Shown one piece after another: positions 7,992-17,122 of a DNA stretch of 64,000 nt. The DNA is taken from the NCBI RefSeq assembly GCF_002752675.1, contig NZ_CP024608.1:1984001-2048000 (forward strand), given 5' to 3'. The notes beneath the pieces are model-generated. The model did not search any database. It had not been told where the DNA came from and saw nothing but the letters and a program-made list of their open reading frames with translations. Made by a program: the position numbers and the translations under genes. The DNA comes from Massilia violaceinigra (lineage in GTDB: Bacteria; Pseudomonadota; Gammaproteobacteria; Burkholderiales; Burkholderiaceae_D). Each line of letters opens with the position of its first letter. Positions within the stretch are counted from its first letter, which is position 1.

Positions 7992-10787
7992 CTAGAACTG
8001 GTAGCGCGCGCCGGCCTTGAAGTAGCGGCCGATGGCGCCGCTGGCGTCCATCGGGTTGTAGCTCATGCCGCCGTAGGTGAGCGGATCGAGCGGTGCGACC
8101 TTGTCGAACAGATTGTTGATCGAACCGAACAGCTGGAAGTTCTTCGACAGGTTGTAGCGCACCGACAGGTCGGTCGCGGTGAACGAGCCGAGCGTGCATT
8201 CGGCGTTCGGCGCCGGGGTGCCGTTGGCGAATTTCGACGCGCACAGCTCGCCTTCGAACTGCACGTTCTTCATCTTCGAGCGGTAGTTGGTGGTGAGCGT
8301 CAGGTTCAGGTCTTGCCAGTCCCAGCCTGCGACAAAACTGATCTTCTGCTTCGGCGTGCCGGCGCAGTTGGAGGTGTCGCAGTTGCCGTGGGTGCCGGCG
8401 TACTGGTACTTGACGGTAGCCGATTCGGCCCGGATCCACGAATCGATGTAGGTCCAGGTCAGGCCCAGGTTGGCGCGGCCGAAGTCGCCGAGGCGGAACT
8501 TCTGCTTGATGTCCAAGTCGACGCCCTTGATCTCGGTAAAGCTCGAATTGCGGTACGGCGCGTTCGAGATCAGGATGGTGCCGGTGTTCGGAATGGCCAC
8601 GCCACCGACCACCAGATTGTTATCCGCGCGCACGGCGGTCGGCAGGGCGGCCGCTTCGTTGTACGGCAGCGGATTGATCTCGTCGCTGCGCTTGATCTTC
8701 CACAGGTCGACCGACAGGCTGGTATCGTTGAGCGGATCCCAGACCATGCCCAGCGTCATGCCTTTCGACGTTTCCGGCTTCAGGTTGGGGTTGCCCACCT
8801 TGACCGCGGCCAGCGAGACCGAGCAATCGGTGGCGCTGCCGCCGCCGGCTGCCGGCGTGCCACCCGGGCAACGGACCGGATCGCGCGTGGTTGCGGTGCC
8901 GGTGGAACGCGATGAGGCACTCGCTTCGGCGGCGCCCGGCGCGCGGAAGCCTTCCGAGTAGGTGCCGCGCAGGGCGAAGGTTTTGAGCGGGGTCCACTTG
9001 GCGCCCAGCTTCGGCGTGGTCGAGGAGAAGTTGGTGTACTTGTCGTAACGCAGCGCGGCCGACAATTCCACCGATTTCAGTACCGGCGCCGCCACTTCGA
9101 GGAACACCGCCGAAATCTTCTCTTCGCCCTTGGCGGCCACGTAGGACGAGTTGATGCTGCCGTCTTCGGTGCCCGACAGGGATGGATTGTCGAGTTTTTC
9201 GCGGCGGTGCTCGCCGCCCACGGCCAGGCCCATGGCGCCGCCCGGCAGCTGGAACAGCTCGCGCGAGGCCTTGAAGTCGACGATGTCGAGCTGGGTGGTC
9301 GAATGCGAAGTGGCGGTGCGCACCATGGCCGCGTACAGCGAAGCCGGGTTCTTGCCGGCCTGCTCGCCGATGTAGTACGGGAAGTACTGGCTGGCCGGAT
9401 TGCCCAGCGCATCCTTGACCACGCGCAGGTTGAGCATGTTGCTGTACAAGAGATCGAGTTTCGATTCCGAATGCACGTAGGACGTGTCGAAATCCCAGCC
9501 CATGGCCGCGCCCTTCAGGCCCACCACGAAGCGGTTGAATTCATTGTTGACCGAACGCTCGCTCGGACCGACGTCGAAGGCCGAATAGCGCACGCGCACC
9601 GGCACGCCGTACGGGTTTTGCGGGTGGTTGGCGGCCAGCTGCATGGTGGTGCCGGCGCCCGAACCCCAGTTGGTCACGCCGGTCGGATTGGCGGCCGTCG
9701 GCGGGCCGGCATAGGTGCGCGTGATTTCGCCCGGAATCAGGGTGAACGAGGTGTCGCGTTTCGAGTAGCCGACTTCGCCGTACACTTGCAGGTCCTCGCC
9801 CAGCTTTTTGCTCACGCGCGTGTACAGGTTCAGGCCATCGACCTGCGGCTGCATCGAGCGGAACTGGTCGTGGTGCCACAGGCAGCCGCCTTGCGGATCG
9901 CTGTTGGCGGTCTTCGACAGGGCGGCGCAGCCGGGCAGCGACACGTAGGTATTGTTGGCCGGATTGCGGATCGAGCCGGTCGGGCTGGCGCCGGTGTTGT
10001 TGCTGCCCGCCAGATAGCCGGAAGCGAACTGGGTATCCATCGCATAGCCGTACGGACGCAGGTCGCCGTGGCCGATCCAGCCGCGGTTGGCGCGGTCTTT
10101 GTTTTTGAGTTCGTTGTTGGTGTAGTACTCGGCGTTGACCAGCACGTTGTAACCGTCGGCTTCCAGGTTGCCCTTGCCCCAGGTCAGCGAGCCCTTGGCC
10201 ATTTCGCCGTCCTTGTATTTGGACTGGCCGATCGTGCCCTTGGCGATCAGGCCCGTGAAATCCTTGCGCAGGATGATGTTGACCACGCCCGCGATCGCGT
10301 CCGCGCCATAGGTCGAGGAAGCGCCGTCTTTCAGCACCTCGATGCGCTCGACCGCTTCCATCGGAATGGTCGACAGGTCGGTAAAGCTCTTCTGGCCATC
10401 GTCGGCGCGCGCGAACGGCGCCATGCGGCGCCCGTTGAGCAGCACCAGGGTCGACGTGGCGCCCAGGCCGCGCAGCGAAATCGCGGTCGAGCCGGCGGCA
10501 AAACCGTTGCCGAAGCCTGTCGGCAGGGAACCGGCGCCATCGGCGGTGAGGGTCTGGAGGTATTCCGCGACCGTGCCCTTGCCGGACTTGGCCATGTCTT
10601 GCGCGGTAATGACTTGTACTGGAGAAGCCGTTTCGGCGCTGGCGCGCTTGATGCTGGAACCGGTGACTTCGACCCGCTGGATGGGACCGGTTGGTGCGTC
10701 CTGCGCCATGGCCGGTGCGGCCACGGAAAGTGCTGCCGAAGCGATCGCCAGAGAGACGGCGTGCGCAATTGCGGTTTTTCTAAACAT
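7992..10787 (-). CDS. TonB-dependent outer membrane receptor
   Basis: A 931-residue receptor of the same broad family as the one downstream. The signal peptide (MFRKTAIAHAVSLAIASAAL..., cut after Ala28 before QDAP) is followed by QRVEVTGSSIKR. The plug domain contains LRGLGATSTLVLLNGRRM and IEVLKDGASSTYGADAIAGVVNIILRKDF, and the barrel ends in Tyr-Gln-Phe. A ribosome binding site (GGAG, eight bases upstream) supports the start. It carries the two-cysteine loop motif DPVRCPGGTP...TDC and NPNLKPETSK. It is separated from the next receptor by a terminator and a promoter, so the two are independent units. The substrate is unknown. Confidence 0.93.
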   Translation of the reverse strand: MFRKTAIAHAVSLAIASAALSVAAPAMAQDAPTGPIQRVEVTGSSIKRASAETASPVQVITAQDMAKSGKGTVAEYLQTLTADGAGSLPTGFGNGFAAGSTAISLRGLGATSTLVLLNGRRMAPFARADDGQKSFTDLSTIPMEAVERIEVLKDGASSTYGADAIAGVVNIILRKDFTGLIAKGTIGQSKYKDGEMAKGSLTWGKGNLEADGYNVLVNAEYYTNNELKNKDRANRGWIGHGDLRPYGYAMDTQFASGYLAGSNNTGASPTGSIRNPANNTYVSLPGCAALSKTANSDPQGGCLWHHDQFRSMQPQVDGLNLYTRVSKKLGEDLQVYGEVGYSKRDTSFTLIPGEITRTYAGPPTAANPTGVTNWGSGAGTTMQLAANHPQNPYGVPVRVRYSAFDVGPSERSVNNEFNRFVVGLKGAAMGWDFDTSYVHSESKLDLLYSNMLNLRVVKDALGNPASQYFPYYIGEQAGKNPASLYAAMVRTATSHSTTQLDIVDFKASRELFQLPGGAMGLAVGGEHRREKLDNPSLSGTEDGSINSSYVAAKGEEKISAVFLEVAAPVLKSVELSAALRYDKYTNFSSTTPKLGAKWTPLKTFALRGTYSEGFRAPGAAEASASSRSTGTATTRDPVRCPGGTPAAGGGSATDCSVSLAAVKVGNPNLKPETSKGMTLGMVWDPLNDTSLSVDLWKIKRSDEINPLPYNEAAALPTAVRADNNLVVGGVAIPNTGTILISNAPYRNSSFTEIKGVDLDIKQKFRLGDFGRANLGLTWTYIDSWIRAESATVKYQYAGTHGNCDTSNCAGTPKQKISFVAGWDWQDLNLTLTTNYRSKMKNVQFEGELCASKFANGTPAPNAECTLGSFTATDLSVRYNLSKNFQLFGSINNLFDKVAPLDPLTYGGMSYNPMDASGAIGRYFKAGARYQF

Positions 10788-11216
10788 GTGTAACTCCAGA
10801 GGGTATCAATGTTAAAGACGTCTGTATCTGCATGCTTATTTCGCTTTTTGCGCCATTCCCAGCACAGGCTTGCTGAAATGGGCAGAAAACACATGCAGTC
10901 TCCCGTTTTCTTGGGAAATAGTTGGTGAGAACATTTTCCAAGCGCACATATATCAACACCTGAGTGTCGGACTGTCAATGTACACACCGTTCATTTTGGC
11001 AGCGAAACAACAGTTTCTTGACGCTACAAATTTGTACTTGAATTTGTCGGCGTAGTCTGTCGTCGGCCTGTGTTTACAGGGGCGCGGGGAAGGCATGGCG
11101 CGCTTGGACATTGTTCGCCTGTCATGACCGCGCGCGGCCGAAATGCGCTATCGTGATGGCCTGCGCAACGGCGCGACTGAACCGGACCACGACCAGGAAA
11201 GACCGCGCCACACCCC
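10788..11216. other. Divergent intergenic region (429 bases)
   Basis: The left part is the long leader and promoter of the minus-strand receptor. On the minus strand the leader can form a hairpin with GAAAAC pairing to GTTTTC, and possibly TTCCCA with TGGGAA outside it. The right part precedes the ABC transporter operon, where I see no clear promoter or ribosome binding site. No coding sequence is convincing here. Confidence 0.6.
10949..10978 (-). promoter_or_regulatory. Candidate sigma-70 promoter of the third receptor
   Basis: On the minus strand TTGACA (10973-10978) is followed after 18 bases by GATATA (10949-10954). The implied leader before the start at 10787 is about 155 bases, which is long enough to hold post-transcriptional control. 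Confidence 0.45.
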
Positions 11217-12155
11217 ATGCTTGCCTATATCCTGCGCCGCCTGTGGCAGATGCTGCCCACCATGGCCGGCGTCGTGCTGCTGGTGTTTATCTTGTTTAAC
11301 TGGATCGGCGGCGATCCCGCGTATCTGCTCGCCGGCAAGATGTCCGATGCCGCCGAGATCGAGAATATCCGGCGCCAGCTCGGCACCGACCAGCCGATGC
11401 ATGTGCAGCTGTGGATCTTCGTCAAACAGATCGTGACCTTTGATTTCGGCAACGCCTGGAGCACTGGCGAGCCGGTCTCGCGCATCATCGCCAGCCGGCT
11501 GGGGCCGTCGCTGACGGTGCTCATTCCCCTGACCGTGCTCGAGACCGTGATCGGCATCGCGCTGGCGCTGGCCGTGGCGTTCGTGCGCGGCTCGCTGACC
11601 GACCGCGCGGTGATGATTGCCTGCACGGTCGGCATGTCGGTCAGCATTTTGGTGTACATCATCGCCTTCCAGTACGGCCTGGCCTACAAGATGGGCCTGT
11701 TCCCGGTGCAGGGCTGGGGCACGGGGCTGGGCGAGAATCTGCTGCGCTATGCGGCGCTGCCGGTGCTGATCGGGCTGGCGGTGTCGATCGCGCCGACCCT
11801 GCGCCTGTACCGCAGTTTCGTGCTCGACGAAGTGCACCAGGACTATGTGCGCACGGCGCGCGCCAAGGGCTTGTCCGAGCGGCGCATCATGTGGGTGCAC
11901 GTGCTGCGCAATGCCGCCATCCCCATCATCACGCACGTGATGGCGAACCTGCCGGCGCTGCTGATCGGCGCGTTTTTGCTGGAACGGTTCTTCGGCATTC
12001 CCGGCATCGGGCGCGAAGTCATTCTGGCGGTCGAGCGCAGCGATTTTCCGGTGATCAAGGCGATTACCGTGTACGTGGCCGCCGCCACCATGGTGTTCAA
12101 TTTGCTGGCCGACCTGCTGTACAAGGCGGTCGATCCGCGCGTGCAGCTCGCATGA
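11217..12155 (+). CDS. Peptide-type ABC transporter permease (DppB/OppB family)
   Basis: A 312-residue inner membrane permease of the oligopeptide/dipeptide importer class. It starts MLAYILRRLWQMLPTMAGVVLLVF, a typical first membrane segment preceded by arginines. It has about six membrane spans and the cytoplasmic EAA-type loop (YVRTARAKGLSERRIMWVHVLRNA) that docks to the ATPase. Its stop overlaps the start of the next gene in an ATGA arrangement, so the two permeases are translationally coupled and form the transmembrane heterodimer. No substrate-binding protein gene is adjacent, so the substrate is undefined. The Yej (microcin C/peptide) system is one possible relative. Confidence 0.85.
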   Translation: MLAYILRRLWQMLPTMAGVVLLVFILFNWIGGDPAYLLAGKMSDAAEIENIRRQLGTDQPMHVQLWIFVKQIVTFDFGNAWSTGEPVSRIIASRLGPSLTVLIPLTVLETVIGIALALAVAFVRGSLTDRAVMIACTVGMSVSILVYIIAFQYGLAYKMGLFPVQGWGTGLGENLLRYAALPVLIGLAVSIAPTLRLYRSFVLDEVHQDYVRTARAKGLSERRIMWVHVLRNAAIPIITHVMANLPALLIGAFLLERFFGIPGIGREVILAVERSDFPVIKAITVYVAAATMVFNLLADLLYKAVDPRVQLA

Positions 12156-13162
12156 TGGCGGACGCACGGGCCGGCCTGTGGACCCTGGCCCTGCGGCGCC
12201 TGCGCGCCGACCGCGTGGCAATGGTGTCGCTGGCCGTGGTGGCGCTGTTCCTGGCCATGCTGGCGCTCTCGGTCATGGGCGTGATCGGCGCCGGGTGGGA
12301 AGAGGAGGTGGCTGTCACCTATGCGCCGCCATCGTTCATCGGCCCCGATGCGGTAACGCAGCAGGGCGCGGGCGTCGCGCGCACGGCGCCGCCGCCGAAC
12401 GGTTTCGATCCGCTGGCCGGCGACATCGCCGCCATTATTGAGGCGCAGGGCGCCGCCATCACCGCGCCGCCGCCCGCGCGCCTTGCCACGCTGGCGTTCG
12501 GGGCCGACAAATGGGGCCACGACGTCCTGCTCAAAACCATCAAGGGCGGCGAAACCTCGATCGTGGTGGGGCTGGCGGCGGCGCTGCTGGCGGTCTTTCT
12601 GGGGACCTTGTTCGGCGCGCTCTCCGGCTACTTCGGCGGCGTGGTCGACGACCTGTTCAACTGGTTCTACAGCGTGTTCACGTCGATCCCCTCGATCCTG
12701 ATGATCCTGGCGGTGGCCGCCGTGCTGCAGCACAAGGGCGTGAGCACCATCGTACTCATTCTCGGGCTGACCGGCTGGACCGGGCCGTACCGCCTGATCC
12801 GCGCCGAATACATGAAACACAAGGGGCGCGAATACGTGATGGCGGCCGACGCCATCGGCGCCTCGCACTGGCGCAAGATGTTCTCGCATATTTTTCCCAA
12901 CATCAGCCATGTGGCGCTGGTGCAGTTGTCGATCCTGGCGGTCGGCTTCATCAAGGCCGAAGTGATTCTGAGCTTTCTCGGCTTCGGCGTGCCGGTCGGC
13001 GTGGTGTCGTGGGGCAGCATGCTCAATGAAGCGCAGAACGAACTGATCCTCGGCAAATGGTGGCAGCTGACCGCCGCCGCCACCGCCATGGCGCTGCTGG
13101 TGACGGCGTTTTCGCTGTTTACCGATGCGCTGCGCGACGCGCTCGATCCGAAACTCAAGTAG
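12152..13162 (+). CDS. Peptide-type ABC transporter permease (DppC/OppC family)
   Basis: A 336-residue second permease. An N-terminal membrane segment (VAMVSLAVVALFLAMLAL) is followed by a long periplasmic insert of about 100 residues before the core. The core has five further spans and the EAA loop (YVMAADAIGASHWRKMFSHIFPN). The ending DALRDALDPKLK is typical of DppC-like proteins. The start at 12152 overlaps the previous stop; longer in-frame starts would read through the first permease in another frame and are rejected. The large insert is more like YejE than DppC, but the family assignment stays general. Confidence 0.85.
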   Translation: MMADARAGLWTLALRRLRADRVAMVSLAVVALFLAMLALSVMGVIGAGWEEEVAVTYAPPSFIGPDAVTQQGAGVARTAPPPNGFDPLAGDIAAIIEAQGAAITAPPPARLATLAFGADKWGHDVLLKTIKGGETSIVVGLAAALLAVFLGTLFGALSGYFGGVVDDLFNWFYSVFTSIPSILMILAVAAVLQHKGVSTIVLILGLTGWTGPYRLIRAEYMKHKGREYVMAADAIGASHWRKMFSHIFPNISHVALVQLSILAVGFIKAEVILSFLGFGVPVGVVSWGSMLNEAQNELILGKWWQLTAAATAMALLVTAFSLFTDALRDALDPKLK

Positions 13163-13171
13163 AAGGCCCGC

Positions 13172-14848
13172 ATGCTGCTTCAAGTAGACAATCTGCGCAT
13201 TGCCTTTCGCGTCGACAAGCACACCACGGTCGAGGCGGTGCGCGGCGTCTCGTTCGCGGTGCCGCGCAACGCGACCGTGGCGCTGGTGGGCGAATCGGGC
13301 AGCGGCAAGTCGGTCAGCTCGCTGGCGGTGATGGGTTTGCTGGCGCCGGAAACGACGCTGATCGATCCGGCCTCGCGCATCGTGTTCGACGGGCGCGACT
13401 TGCTGGCGCTGCCGGCGCGCGAGCGGCGCCGCCTGTGCGGCAAGGAAATCGCGATGATCTTCCAGGAGCCGATGTCCTCGCTCAATCCCGTGCTGACGGT
13501 CGGCTACCAGATCGGCGAAGTGCTGCGCCTGCACATGGGCATGAGCGCGAAGCAGGCGAGGGCGCGCACGCTGGCCTTGCTCGATGAAGTGGGCATGCCG
13601 GACCCTGCGCACAAGATCGACGCCAATCCCGGCCAGCTGTCGGGCGGCCAGCAGCAGCGCGTGATGATCGCGATGGCGATCGCGTGCGAGCCGGCCCTGC
13701 TGATCGCCGACGAGCCGACCACCGCGCTCGACGTCACCATCCAGAAGCAGATCATGGCCCTCATCGTCCGCCTGCAACAGCAGCGCGCCATGTCGGTGCT
13801 GTTCATCACGCACGACCTGGGACTGGTCAGCGAGATTGCCGACCACGTCATCGTGATGCGCCACGGCGAGGTGCGCGAGCAGGGCCTGGTGCGCCAGGTG
13901 CTGGACCAGCCGGCCGACGCCTACACGCGCGCGCTGCTGCACTGCCGCCCGCGGCTGGAACGGCGTCCGCTGCGCCTGCCGGTGCTGGACGATTATCCGG
14001 ACGATCAGGTGGAAGTGCGCGAGCAGGCCGCCGGCGCCCAGCGCGAGCGCGGTTATGCGGACGGCGACGAGGAAGTGCTGGTCGTGCGCAACCTGAGCAA
14101 GAGTTTTTACGCGCGCGAAGGACTGTTCGGCAAGCGCGAGCTGCGCGCCGTGAGCGACGTGTCGTTCACCCTGGCGCGCGGCAAGACGCTGGGCGTGGTG
14201 GGCGAGTCGGGTTCGGGCAAGACCACGGTCGGACTGACCCTGCTGCGCCTGCACCAGGCCACGGGCGGCACGGCGATCTTCGACGGCAAGGACCTGATCG
14301 GCATGCCGGCGCGCGAATTCATGGCGTACAAGCGGCGCATCCAGATCGTGTTTCAAAATCCCTACGCCTCGCTCAACCCGCGCTTCACGGTGGGGCAGAT
14401 CCTGCTCGAACCGATGCGCATTCACGGCATCGGCGCGGGCGATGGCGAGCGCACGGCCATGGCGCTGCAACTGCTCGACAAGGTGGGATTGCCGGCGCAG
14501 GCGATGCAGCGCTATCCGCACGAGTTTTCGGGCGGGCAGCGGCAGCGCATCGCCATTGCGCGCTGCCTGACCATGCGTCCGGAGATTCTGGTGTGCGACG
14601 AATCGGTGTCTGCGCTCGACGTCTCGGTGCAGGCGCAGGTACTCAATCTGCTGCAGGACCTGCAAGACGAATACCGCATGAGTTACATCTTCATTTCGCA
14701 CGACCTGTCGGTGGTGAAATACATGGCCGACCGGGTCATGGTGATGCGCGCCGGCAGCGTGGTGGAGATGGCCGATTCCGACGAGCTGTACCGCAATCCG
14801 CAGCGTGCGTACACCAAGGCACTGCTGGGAGCGATTCCGCGCACGTAA
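13172..14848 (+). CDS. ABC transporter ATP-binding protein with two fused ATPase domains
   Basis: A 558-residue protein made of two complete nucleotide-binding domains, equivalent to DppD and DppF fused, as in YejF or GsiA. The first domain has Walker A GESGSGKS, signature LSGGQQQR and Walker [10 protein letters not shown]. The second has [16 protein letters not shown] and [12 protein letters not shown]. Both are intact, so two ATP sites are expected. It follows the second permease by nine bases, which completes a three-gene importer operon. It would power uptake of peptides or similar small molecules. Confidence 0.92.
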   Translation: MLLQVDNLRIAFRVDKHTTVEAVRGVSFAVPRNATVALVGESGSGKSVSSLAVMGLLAPETTLIDPASRIVFDGRDLLALPARERRRLCGKEIAMIFQEPMSSLNPVLTVGYQIGEVLRLHMGMSAKQARARTLALLDEVGMPDPAHKIDANPGQLSGGQQQRVMIAMAIACEPALLIADEPTTALDVTIQKQIMALIVRLQQQRAMSVLFITHDLGLVSEIADHVIVMRHGEVREQGLVRQVLDQPADAYTRALLHCRPRLERRPLRLPVLDDYPDDQVEVREQAAGAQRERGYADGDEEVLVVRNLSKSFYAREGLFGKRELRAVSDVSFTLARGKTLGVVGESGSGKTTVGLTLLRLHQATGGTAIFDGKDLIGMPAREFMAYKRRIQIVFQNPYASLNPRFTVGQILLEPMRIHGIGAGDGERTAMALQLLDKVGLPAQAMQRYPHEFSGGQRQRIAIARCLTMRPEILVCDESVSALDVSVQAQVLNLLQDLQDEYRMSYIFISHDLSVVKYMADRVMVMRAGSVVEMADSDELYRNPQRAYTKALLGAIPRT

Positions 14849-14915
14849 AGACGCCGCTGCGCGACGGCCAGCTGCGGCGATGCGGGGGCGCGGGGAATTC
14901 CGGCGCATTTTCGGC

Positions 14916-14921
14916 TAAGAT
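14916..14921 (+). promoter_or_regulatory. -10 box directly before the DedA-rhodanese gene
   Basis: TAAGAT lies only six bases before the ATG at 14928, so transcription would begin at or next to the start codon and the mRNA would be leaderless. No clear -35 box or ribosome binding site is visible. The call is tentative. Confidence 0.3.
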
Positions 14922-14927
14922 AGCGCC

Positions 14928-15875
14928 ATGCCCAATCTTATCGAATTGCTCCAGGTCTACGGTGTGCTCATCGTGTTTGCCATCGTGCTGGTCGAGCAAA
15001 TCGGACTGCCGATTCCCGCTTTCCCGATCCTGATCGTGGCCGGTGCGCTGGCCGCGGGCGGCGAGATCAGCTGGCCTGTGTGCCTGGCCGCCAGCGTCGG
15101 CGCGTGTCTGATCAGCGACGTGTTCTGGTTCAACGCCGGACGCTTTTACGGCAAGCGCATCCTGCGGCTGTTGTGCAAGATTTCGCTCTCCCCCGACTAC
15201 TGCGTCAGCCAGACCGAAGACCGCTTCAACCGCTTCGGTCCCAAGTCGTTGATGGTCGCCAAATTCGTTCCGGGCTTCAATATCATCGCCTCGCCCATGT
15301 CCGGCGCGCTGGGCGTGAGCACGCCGCGCTTTCTGGCCTTCAGCATGACCGGCAGCCTGCTGTGGAGCGGCACCGGGATTGCCATTGGTGCCATCTTCCA
15401 CAAGAGTGTCGACAAAGTGCTGGTCATGCTCGAAGACATGGGCAGCACCGCCCTGATGGTCCTGCTGACCTTGCTCGCATTGTTCGTTTTGTACAAGTAC
15501 ATCGAGCGGCGCCGCTTCCGCCAGGGCATGCAGATCGAGCGCATCAGCATGAGCGAGCTGGTCCAGCTGATCCACGGCGGGCAGCAGCCGATCATCATCG
15601 ACGCGCGCAGCATTACCGCCCAGCAGCTCGAACAAGCCGTGCCCGGCGCGCTGATCTACAACGCCTGCGCGCCCGAGAGCTTCATGGCGCTGCTCGACAA
15701 GGACCGCCACATTGTCGTCTATTGCAGTTGCCCCAACGATGTCACGGCGGCCCAGGTCGCCAAGGAGCTCATTTCCAAGGGCTATCACCGCGCCCGGCCC
15801 CTGCATGGCGGACTGGACGCGTGGAACGCCCACCACACCGGGCGGAGCGACCCCCTCACTGTCCACGCGGGCTGA
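14928..15875 (+). CDS. DedA-family membrane protein fused to a rhodanese domain
   Basis: A 315-residue protein. Residues 1-165 form a DedA/SNARE-associated membrane domain, with the re-entrant motifs around EQIGLPIPAFPILIVAGAL, the family signature GRFYGKR, and KFVPGFNIIASPMSG. DedA proteins act in lipid carrier recycling and membrane homeostasis. A further membrane span (about 172-190) leads to a cytoplasmic rhodanese-like domain (about 205-305) with IIIDAR and an active loop VVYCSCPNDVTAA. Cys266 is at the catalytic position and a second Cys lies at 268. The fusion suggests a redox or sulfur-relay input to the membrane protein, which is inference. It is followed by glucokinase but not obviously in an operon with it. 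Confidence 0.88.
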   Translation: MPNLIELLQVYGVLIVFAIVLVEQIGLPIPAFPILIVAGALAAGGEISWPVCLAASVGACLISDVFWFNAGRFYGKRILRLLCKISLSPDYCVSQTEDRFNRFGPKSLMVAKFVPGFNIIASPMSGALGVSTPRFLAFSMTGSLLWSGTGIAIGAIFHKSVDKVLVMLEDMGSTALMVLLTLLALFVLYKYIERRRFRQGMQIERISMSELVQLIHGGQQPIIIDARSITAQQLEQAVPGALIYNACAPESFMALLDKDRHIVVYCSCPNDVTAAQVAKELISKGYHRARPLHGGLDAWNAHHTGRSDPLTVHAG

Positions 15876-16026
15876 TTTCGCAACTTCCAACGCTGTTTTG
15901 CGACTGTTGCGCGTACCTATACTACGCATAACGGTCTCCAAGCTCGCCTCCGCGGGGGATTTTATGGCTGGAATGTACTAAAACTACAAAGAAAGCTTGC
16001 ACCTCGGGCATGTGATCCATTAAGCT

Positions 16027-16051
16027 TGGCGAGTCCATAGAACACTCGCCA
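16027..16051 (+). promoter_or_regulatory. Perfect hairpin at the glucokinase translation start
   Basis: TGGCGAGT (16027-16034) pairs with ACTCGCCA (16044-16051) across a nine-base loop, ending two bases before the ATG. There is no Shine-Dalgarno sequence, so the hairpin sits where the ribosome must bind. It may limit or regulate translation. Confidence 0.45.
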
Positions 16052-16053
16052 CC

Positions 16054-17079
16054 ATGACTCAGCAATACACCGCGCCATCTTCCGTTTCCCCGTCCCCAGG
16101 CTATGCTGACGGGCCGCGCCTGCTGGCTGACATCGGCGGCACCAACGCCCGCTTCGCGCTGGAGACTGCGCCCGGGCAGACCGGGCTGATCGCGGTTCTG
16201 CCCTGTGCCGACTATCCGACCCTGGCAGAGGCCCTGCGCGCCTACCTCGGCTCGCCGAAGGTGCTTGCCGCCGGCGTGGGCGCCTTGCGTCACGCCGCGC
16301 TGGCCATTGCCAATCCGATTACGGGTGACCTGGTGCGCATGACCAACCATCACTGGGAGTTCTCGATCGCCGCGTTGCGGCTCGAGTGCGGCTTCGAGAC
16401 GCTGGAAGTGGTCAATGACTTTACCGCGCTGGCGCGTGCCTTGCCGCACCTTGCCGATACCCAGAAGCTGCAGATTGGCGGCGGCGTGGCGCGTGCGCGT
16501 ACGCCGCTGGGGCTGGTCGGCGCCGGAACCGGGCTGGGCGTGTCGGGACTGATTCCGGCCGGCGACAGCTGGACAGCGTTGCTCAGCGAAGGCGGACACG
16601 TGACGTTTTCGCCGGCCAACGAGACCGAAGTTGCTATTTTGCAATTCGCGTGGCGCCAGTACGAGCACGTATCGGCCGAGCGCCTGCTGTCGGGCGATGG
16701 CATCGAGCTGATCTACCGCGCGCTGGCGCACCATACGGGGCAGGTGGCGCAGGAGCTCGATGCTCCCGAGATCTCGCGGCGCGCGCTGGCGGGGGAGTGC
16801 GCCCTGTGCGACCAGGCGATCGAAGCCTTCTGCGGCATGCTGGGCACGGTGGCGGGCAATCTTGCGATTACGCTCGGTGCGCAGGGCGGTATCTATATAG
16901 GTGGCGGCATTGTGCCGCGGCTGGGCGAGCGCTTTGCGCGGTCGTGCTTCCGCAGTCGCTTCGAGCATAAGGGGCGCTTCGTCAACTATCTGGCGCAAGT
17001 GCCGACGTTCGTCATCACAGCTGAATATCCCGCCTTCCTCGGCGTCTCCGCCATCCTCGCGGAAAAGCTCGGCAGCTAA
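16054..17079 (+). CDS. glk: Glucokinase
   Basis: A 341-residue bacterial glucokinase that phosphorylates glucose to glucose 6-phosphate with ATP in the cytoplasm. It shows the phosphate-binding motif [12 protein letters not shown] (about residues 23-34), the VVNDFTALA segment with the catalytic Asp, the second ATP loop [13 protein letters not shown], the EGGH substrate motif, and [13 protein letters not shown] near the C terminus. An N-terminal extension of about 20 residues (rich in Ser and Pro) precedes the fold, so a later start is possible, but there is no better ribosome binding site. Length and motifs match the proteobacterial Glk family. Confidence 0.95.
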   Translation: MTQQYTAPSSVSPSPGYADGPRLLADIGGTNARFALETAPGQTGLIAVLPCADYPTLAEALRAYLGSPKVLAAGVGALRHAALAIANPITGDLVRMTNHHWEFSIAALRLECGFETLEVVNDFTALARALPHLADTQKLQIGGGVARARTPLGLVGAGTGLGVSGLIPAGDSWTALLSEGGHVTFSPANETEVAILQFAWRQYEHVSAERLLSGDGIELIYRALAHHTGQVAQELDAPEISRRALAGECALCDQAIEAFCGMLGTVAGNLAITLGAQGGIYIGGGIVPRLGERFARSCFRSRFEHKGRFVNYLAQVPTFVITAEYPAFLGVSAILAEKLGS

Positions 17080-17122
17080 GAAATTTCTTACAAACGAAGT
17101 TGGACCTCTCACAAATTCCTAC

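Noticed and set aside
7727..8020. A plus-strand frame of 97 codons over the receptor promoter and terminator
   Set aside because: It crosses a terminator hairpin and the end of another gene, so it is not a credible gene.
11843..14908. A 1021-codon open frame on the minus strand
   Set aside because: It lies opposite two permeases and a double ATPase with clear motifs, and its His/Arg/Gln-rich sequence is typical of antisense frames in high-GC DNA.
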